Below, in pieces: positions 12,254 to 14,682 of a stretch of DNA of 14,682 nucleotides (positions are counted from its first letter, which is position 1; every line of letters starts with the position of its first letter). The position numbers were made by a program, and so were the translations under genes. Origin of the DNA: CAWFKW01 sp964568655 (GTDB lineage Bacteria; Bacteroidota; Ignavibacteria; Tepidaquicellales; OLB5); NCBI GenBank assembly GCA_964568655.1, contig CAZMRG010000082.1, forward strand, positions 1-14,682, written 5' to 3'. A model generated the notes under the pieces. The model was not told the origin of the DNA, did not search any database, and worked only from the letters and a program-made list of their open reading frames with translations.

Positions 12254-14682
12254 TTATTTTACTAATATCATTTTCTTTATGCTTTGGAAATTCCCCGCAT
12301 TCAGCCTGTAGAAATAAACTCCCGATGAGAATCTATCCGCGTTCCAGTCTACTTTGTAAGAACCGGCATTCAGATTTCCATCTACAAGTTTTGTCACCAC
12401 TCTGCCGAGAATATCATAAACATAAATCGAAACAAAAGAATTATTCGGTATGTCAAATTTAATTTGCGTTGCCGGGTTAAACGGATTAGGATAATTCTGG
12501 TACAATGCGAATTTTTTCGGGATACTTGTTGATACAGAATGGATCCCGATCACGCCGTTCGTTCCGCCCGAGAAACATTTAATCCTTCCGTCTCTGCAGC
12601 CTGCAACAAACTCGCTGCTGAAGTTGCCGTCAATACTTGTTAGTTTTGTAACCCTATCGGCACGCTGAGTAATAGCTGTGCCGAAAGTATACTGGAATAA
12701 AATAATTCCGGTAGCTCCGTCAACTACATAAACTGTTCCGGGTTGCTGCATTGAATAAGCTATTTCGTTGATTGTATCGCCGTTCAGATCGCCAAGCATA
12801 CACACATCGCGCACGAATGAATTATTTGTGAAATTGGTCCACAAAACAGAATCTGTTTTCGTATCCAATCTGTATAAAGCCATGGGACCTGATAGAGTGA
12901 AATCAGAGAATCCATTTTTGTCTTTATCGTCAAGTATTTCAATTGTGCCATTGTTGCTTGAAGTTGTACTGCCTGTCCATATTTGATTGCCGTTGGTTCC
13001 TGAGATTGCAAATATGCCGCCGTTAAAGCCGTACATCCCGATTATATCGCTTTGTCCGTCATTATTAATGTCAGGCACTTTTTTCATGCTCCATACAACG
13101 CCGGAAGTCGTGTAGCCCCATGTCCCTGCGCCGCTATTGTTAAATGCGAAGATTCCATATGGGCCGCCGTTTGAACCATACGAAACAGCCCCGCCATTTT
13201 CATTCGACACAATGTCATATAAAAAATTTGCATTTTCATAAGCGCTGAAGAGTTCCTGCCCCGTAAGTCCGTTAAGGCAATAGACTGAATGCCTTCCGGT
13301 CATGTTAGCCTCGCCGCTTGCTGAAATCAGAACGTCGTTTACTCCGTCGCCGTTATAATCTTTATCAACTCTTATTCCGTTAATGTCGCCATCGGATGTG
13401 CTTATTGAATCACCGTAAGCCCATAGCCGCCTTCCGTCTTTGCCTGAAAGAGCATAGACCATTTCGTTGCCGCCTCCGCAGCCGATTATAACATCTTTTA
13501 TACCGTCGCCGTTAATATCATTTGTTATTTGCAGGGCATCTTTGTAAGTGACAGATCCGGTATTTATTGTTCCAAAATTTGTATTGAATTTCCACAGTGT
13601 ATCTGCAGTCACAGAAGAATTGCCGTTGTAGCAAATCGTCCAGTAATTTCCTGTGCATTCAATAATATCATTAACTCCGTCGCCGTTCACATCCGGAATT
13701 TCTTTTATACTTATTGGCTGCGGGTCCTGGGAACCTGTATTGGGATTATCAGGTACGGAGCCTTCCCACATGATATCACCTAGAGCAGTTGTATTATTTT
13801 GTCCGATGCCCGTTAGCAGCATTTTTGCAGTTGAATTATTCACAGCATTTGTGCTGAATACAGCAGAGTCATTGAACGTGGCTGTTGAATTCGGGTTGAA
13901 CCAAATTCTCAAAGTACGCGTTTTTTGAGTATCTATGGTTATCGGGAAAGTTACATTGGTCAAATCCATTCTGAATCTGGCTGAGCCAAAGCTTACCGAA
14001 TTGATCTGCAAAGGCTGCGTTCCCCTGTTTGTAATATCAAACGTATAGCCGCTAAGCGAATTGACCCTTCGCGTACTATAATTAGCGTTGTATTGCGACA
14101 GAGCTATATAAGACCCGCTGAATACGCCCTTACCAGTTAAGGTTATTACTTTCGTAGGCGTGCCGCCATCATTGCTTTGTATTCTCAGCTGACCTGACAC
14201 AGTATCATAAGCTGTGGGTGTGAAGCTCAGCGTGTAGTTTTTGTTATGCCCCGGCAGAATAGTATCCGGAACTGAATTTGGAGAAATTCCAAAAACTGGA
14301 TTTGTTATGTTAAATGCGTTGATAATAAGATTTGCCGAACCTGTGTTTGAAACAGTAAGGTTCTGGTTAGCTGTCGTATTAATTATCACGTTTCCAAAAG
14401 CAACAGAATTTACAGAACTTATTTGCGGGCTGCCTTGTCCCGTAATCGAATATTTGTATAATGTACGGTATGCATTTACATTGTTCCCGATCCTGTTTGC
14501 AATCAGCCACAGATATTGACCGTCCCAATACATTCCTCTTGGATCGCAATCATTATCGGGGTCCGGCGCCGGAAAAGAAAATAAAGTATCTCCAATAGCT
14601 TTCCTGTATGCGTAAATCCGTTCAGCTTCGCCCTGGAAACTGGTATTCACATAAAAAAGCGTGTCTCCCTTCACCGCCATTC
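12254..14682 (-). CDS. Large secreted protein with HYDIN-like, FG-GAP/VCBS repeats and T9SS sorting domain, 5' end cut
   Basis: The frame runs to the right edge with no signal peptide, so the ATG at 14680 is internal and the gene continues outside. In the visible 808 residues, two abnormal-spindle/HYDIN-like Ig folds come first (about 88-184 with VAFGNVIINTTANQNLTVSNTG, and about 190-293). Six FG-GAP/VCBS-type calcium-loop repeats follow: DVNGDG (330-335), DINGDG (389-394 region), DYNGDG (441-446), DINNDG (537-542), DKDKNG (585-590) and DLNGDT (631-636). They alternate with PQQ-like strands such as VYALSGKDGRRLW, predicting an integrin-alpha-like propeller. The end is a T9SS sorting domain with QNYPNPFNPATQIKFDIP (728-745) and SSGVYFYRL. 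It is probably an outer-surface protein; partner unknown. It has the same orientation as the smaller propeller gene downstream but its own terminator. Confidence 0.9.
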   Translation of the reverse strand, partial: MAVKGDTLFYVNTSFQGEAERIYAYRKAIGDTLFSFPAPDPDNDCDPRGMYWDGQYLWLIANRIGNNVNAYRTLYKYSITGQGSPQISSVNSVAFGNVIINTTANQNLTVSNTGSANLIINAFNITNPVFGISPNSVPDTILPGHNKNYTLSFTPTAYDTVSGQLRIQSNDGGTPTKVITLTGKGVFSGSYIALSQYNANYSTRRVNSLSGYTFDITNRGTQPLQINSVSFGSARFRMDLTNVTFPITIDTQKTRTLRIWFNPNSTATFNDSAVFSTNAVNNSTAKMLLTGIGQNNTTALGDIMWEGSVPDNPNTGSQDPQPISIKEIPDVNGDGVNDIIECTGNYWTICYNGNSSVTADTLWKFNTNFGTINTGSVTYKDALQITNDINGDGIKDVIIGCGGGNEMVYALSGKDGRRLWAYGDSISTSDGDINGIRVDKDYNGDGVNDVLISASGEANMTGRHSVYCLNGLTGQELFSAYENANFLYDIVSNENGGAVSYGSNGGPYGIFAFNNSGAGTWGYTTSGVVWSMKKVPDINNDGQSDIIGMYGFNGGIFAISGTNGNQIWTGSTTSSNNGTIEILDDKDKNGFSDFTLSGPMALYRLDTKTDSVLWTNFTNNSFVRDVCMLGDLNGDTINEIAYSMQQPGTVYVVDGATGIILFQYTFGTAITQRADRVTKLTSIDGNFSSEFVAGCRDGRIKCFSGGTNGVIGIHSVSTSIPKKFALYQNYPNPFNPATQIKFDIPNNSFVSIYVYDILGRVVTKLVDGNLNAGSYKVDWNADRFSSGVYFYRLNAGNFQSIKKMILVK

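Overview
The window looks like a chromosomal segment from a member of the Bacteroidota/Chlorobi group, most likely Ignavibacteria-like, and possibly from a metagenome assembly. Three things point there. Two secreted proteins end in the type IX secretion (Por) sorting domain with the QNYPNPFNP motif. Several start regions carry TAnnTTTG boxes, the -7 element of Bacteroidota promoters. The arrangement pheT / coiled-coil gene / zapA / structured RNA / rny is also one I associate with this group. No phage, transposase, CRISPR, tRNA or rRNA gene was found.

Layout. The left edge (1-2024, +) holds the 3' part of a BatA/VWA-type membrane protein. A 120-bp C/G-rich inverted-repeat element (2031-2150) and a promoter follow, then fdxA for a 7Fe ferredoxin (2311-2667, +). 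A terminator that can work in both directions (2691-2724) and a cluster of REP-like palindromes (2739-2870) separate it from a long minus-strand block.

Read in the direction of transcription, that block is pheT (9768 to 7373, broken by one frameshift), a small coiled-coil gene, zapA, a 6S-like RNA, rny (RNase Y), coaE (dephospho-CoA kinase) and a class III aminotransferase of the ArgD type. The genes are closely packed or overlapping, so they are probably co-transcribed at least in part. The block combines translation, cell division, global transcription control, mRNA decay, CoA synthesis and amino-acid metabolism.

Upstream of pheT is a 150-bp cluster of palindromes (9895-10044), then a DUF2569 membrane protein (10107-10565, -). 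The right third holds two secreted, surface-directed proteins on the minus strand: a Ycf48/BNR-type propeller (10752-12038) and a large HYDIN-like/FG-GAP protein cut by the right edge (12254-14682).

The genes are mostly ordinary housekeeping and secretion genes. The points worth a second look are the pheT frameshift, the 6S-like RNA, and three different families of small palindromic intergenic elements. One of these supplies the stop codon of a gene, and another has a palindrome nested inside a palindrome.
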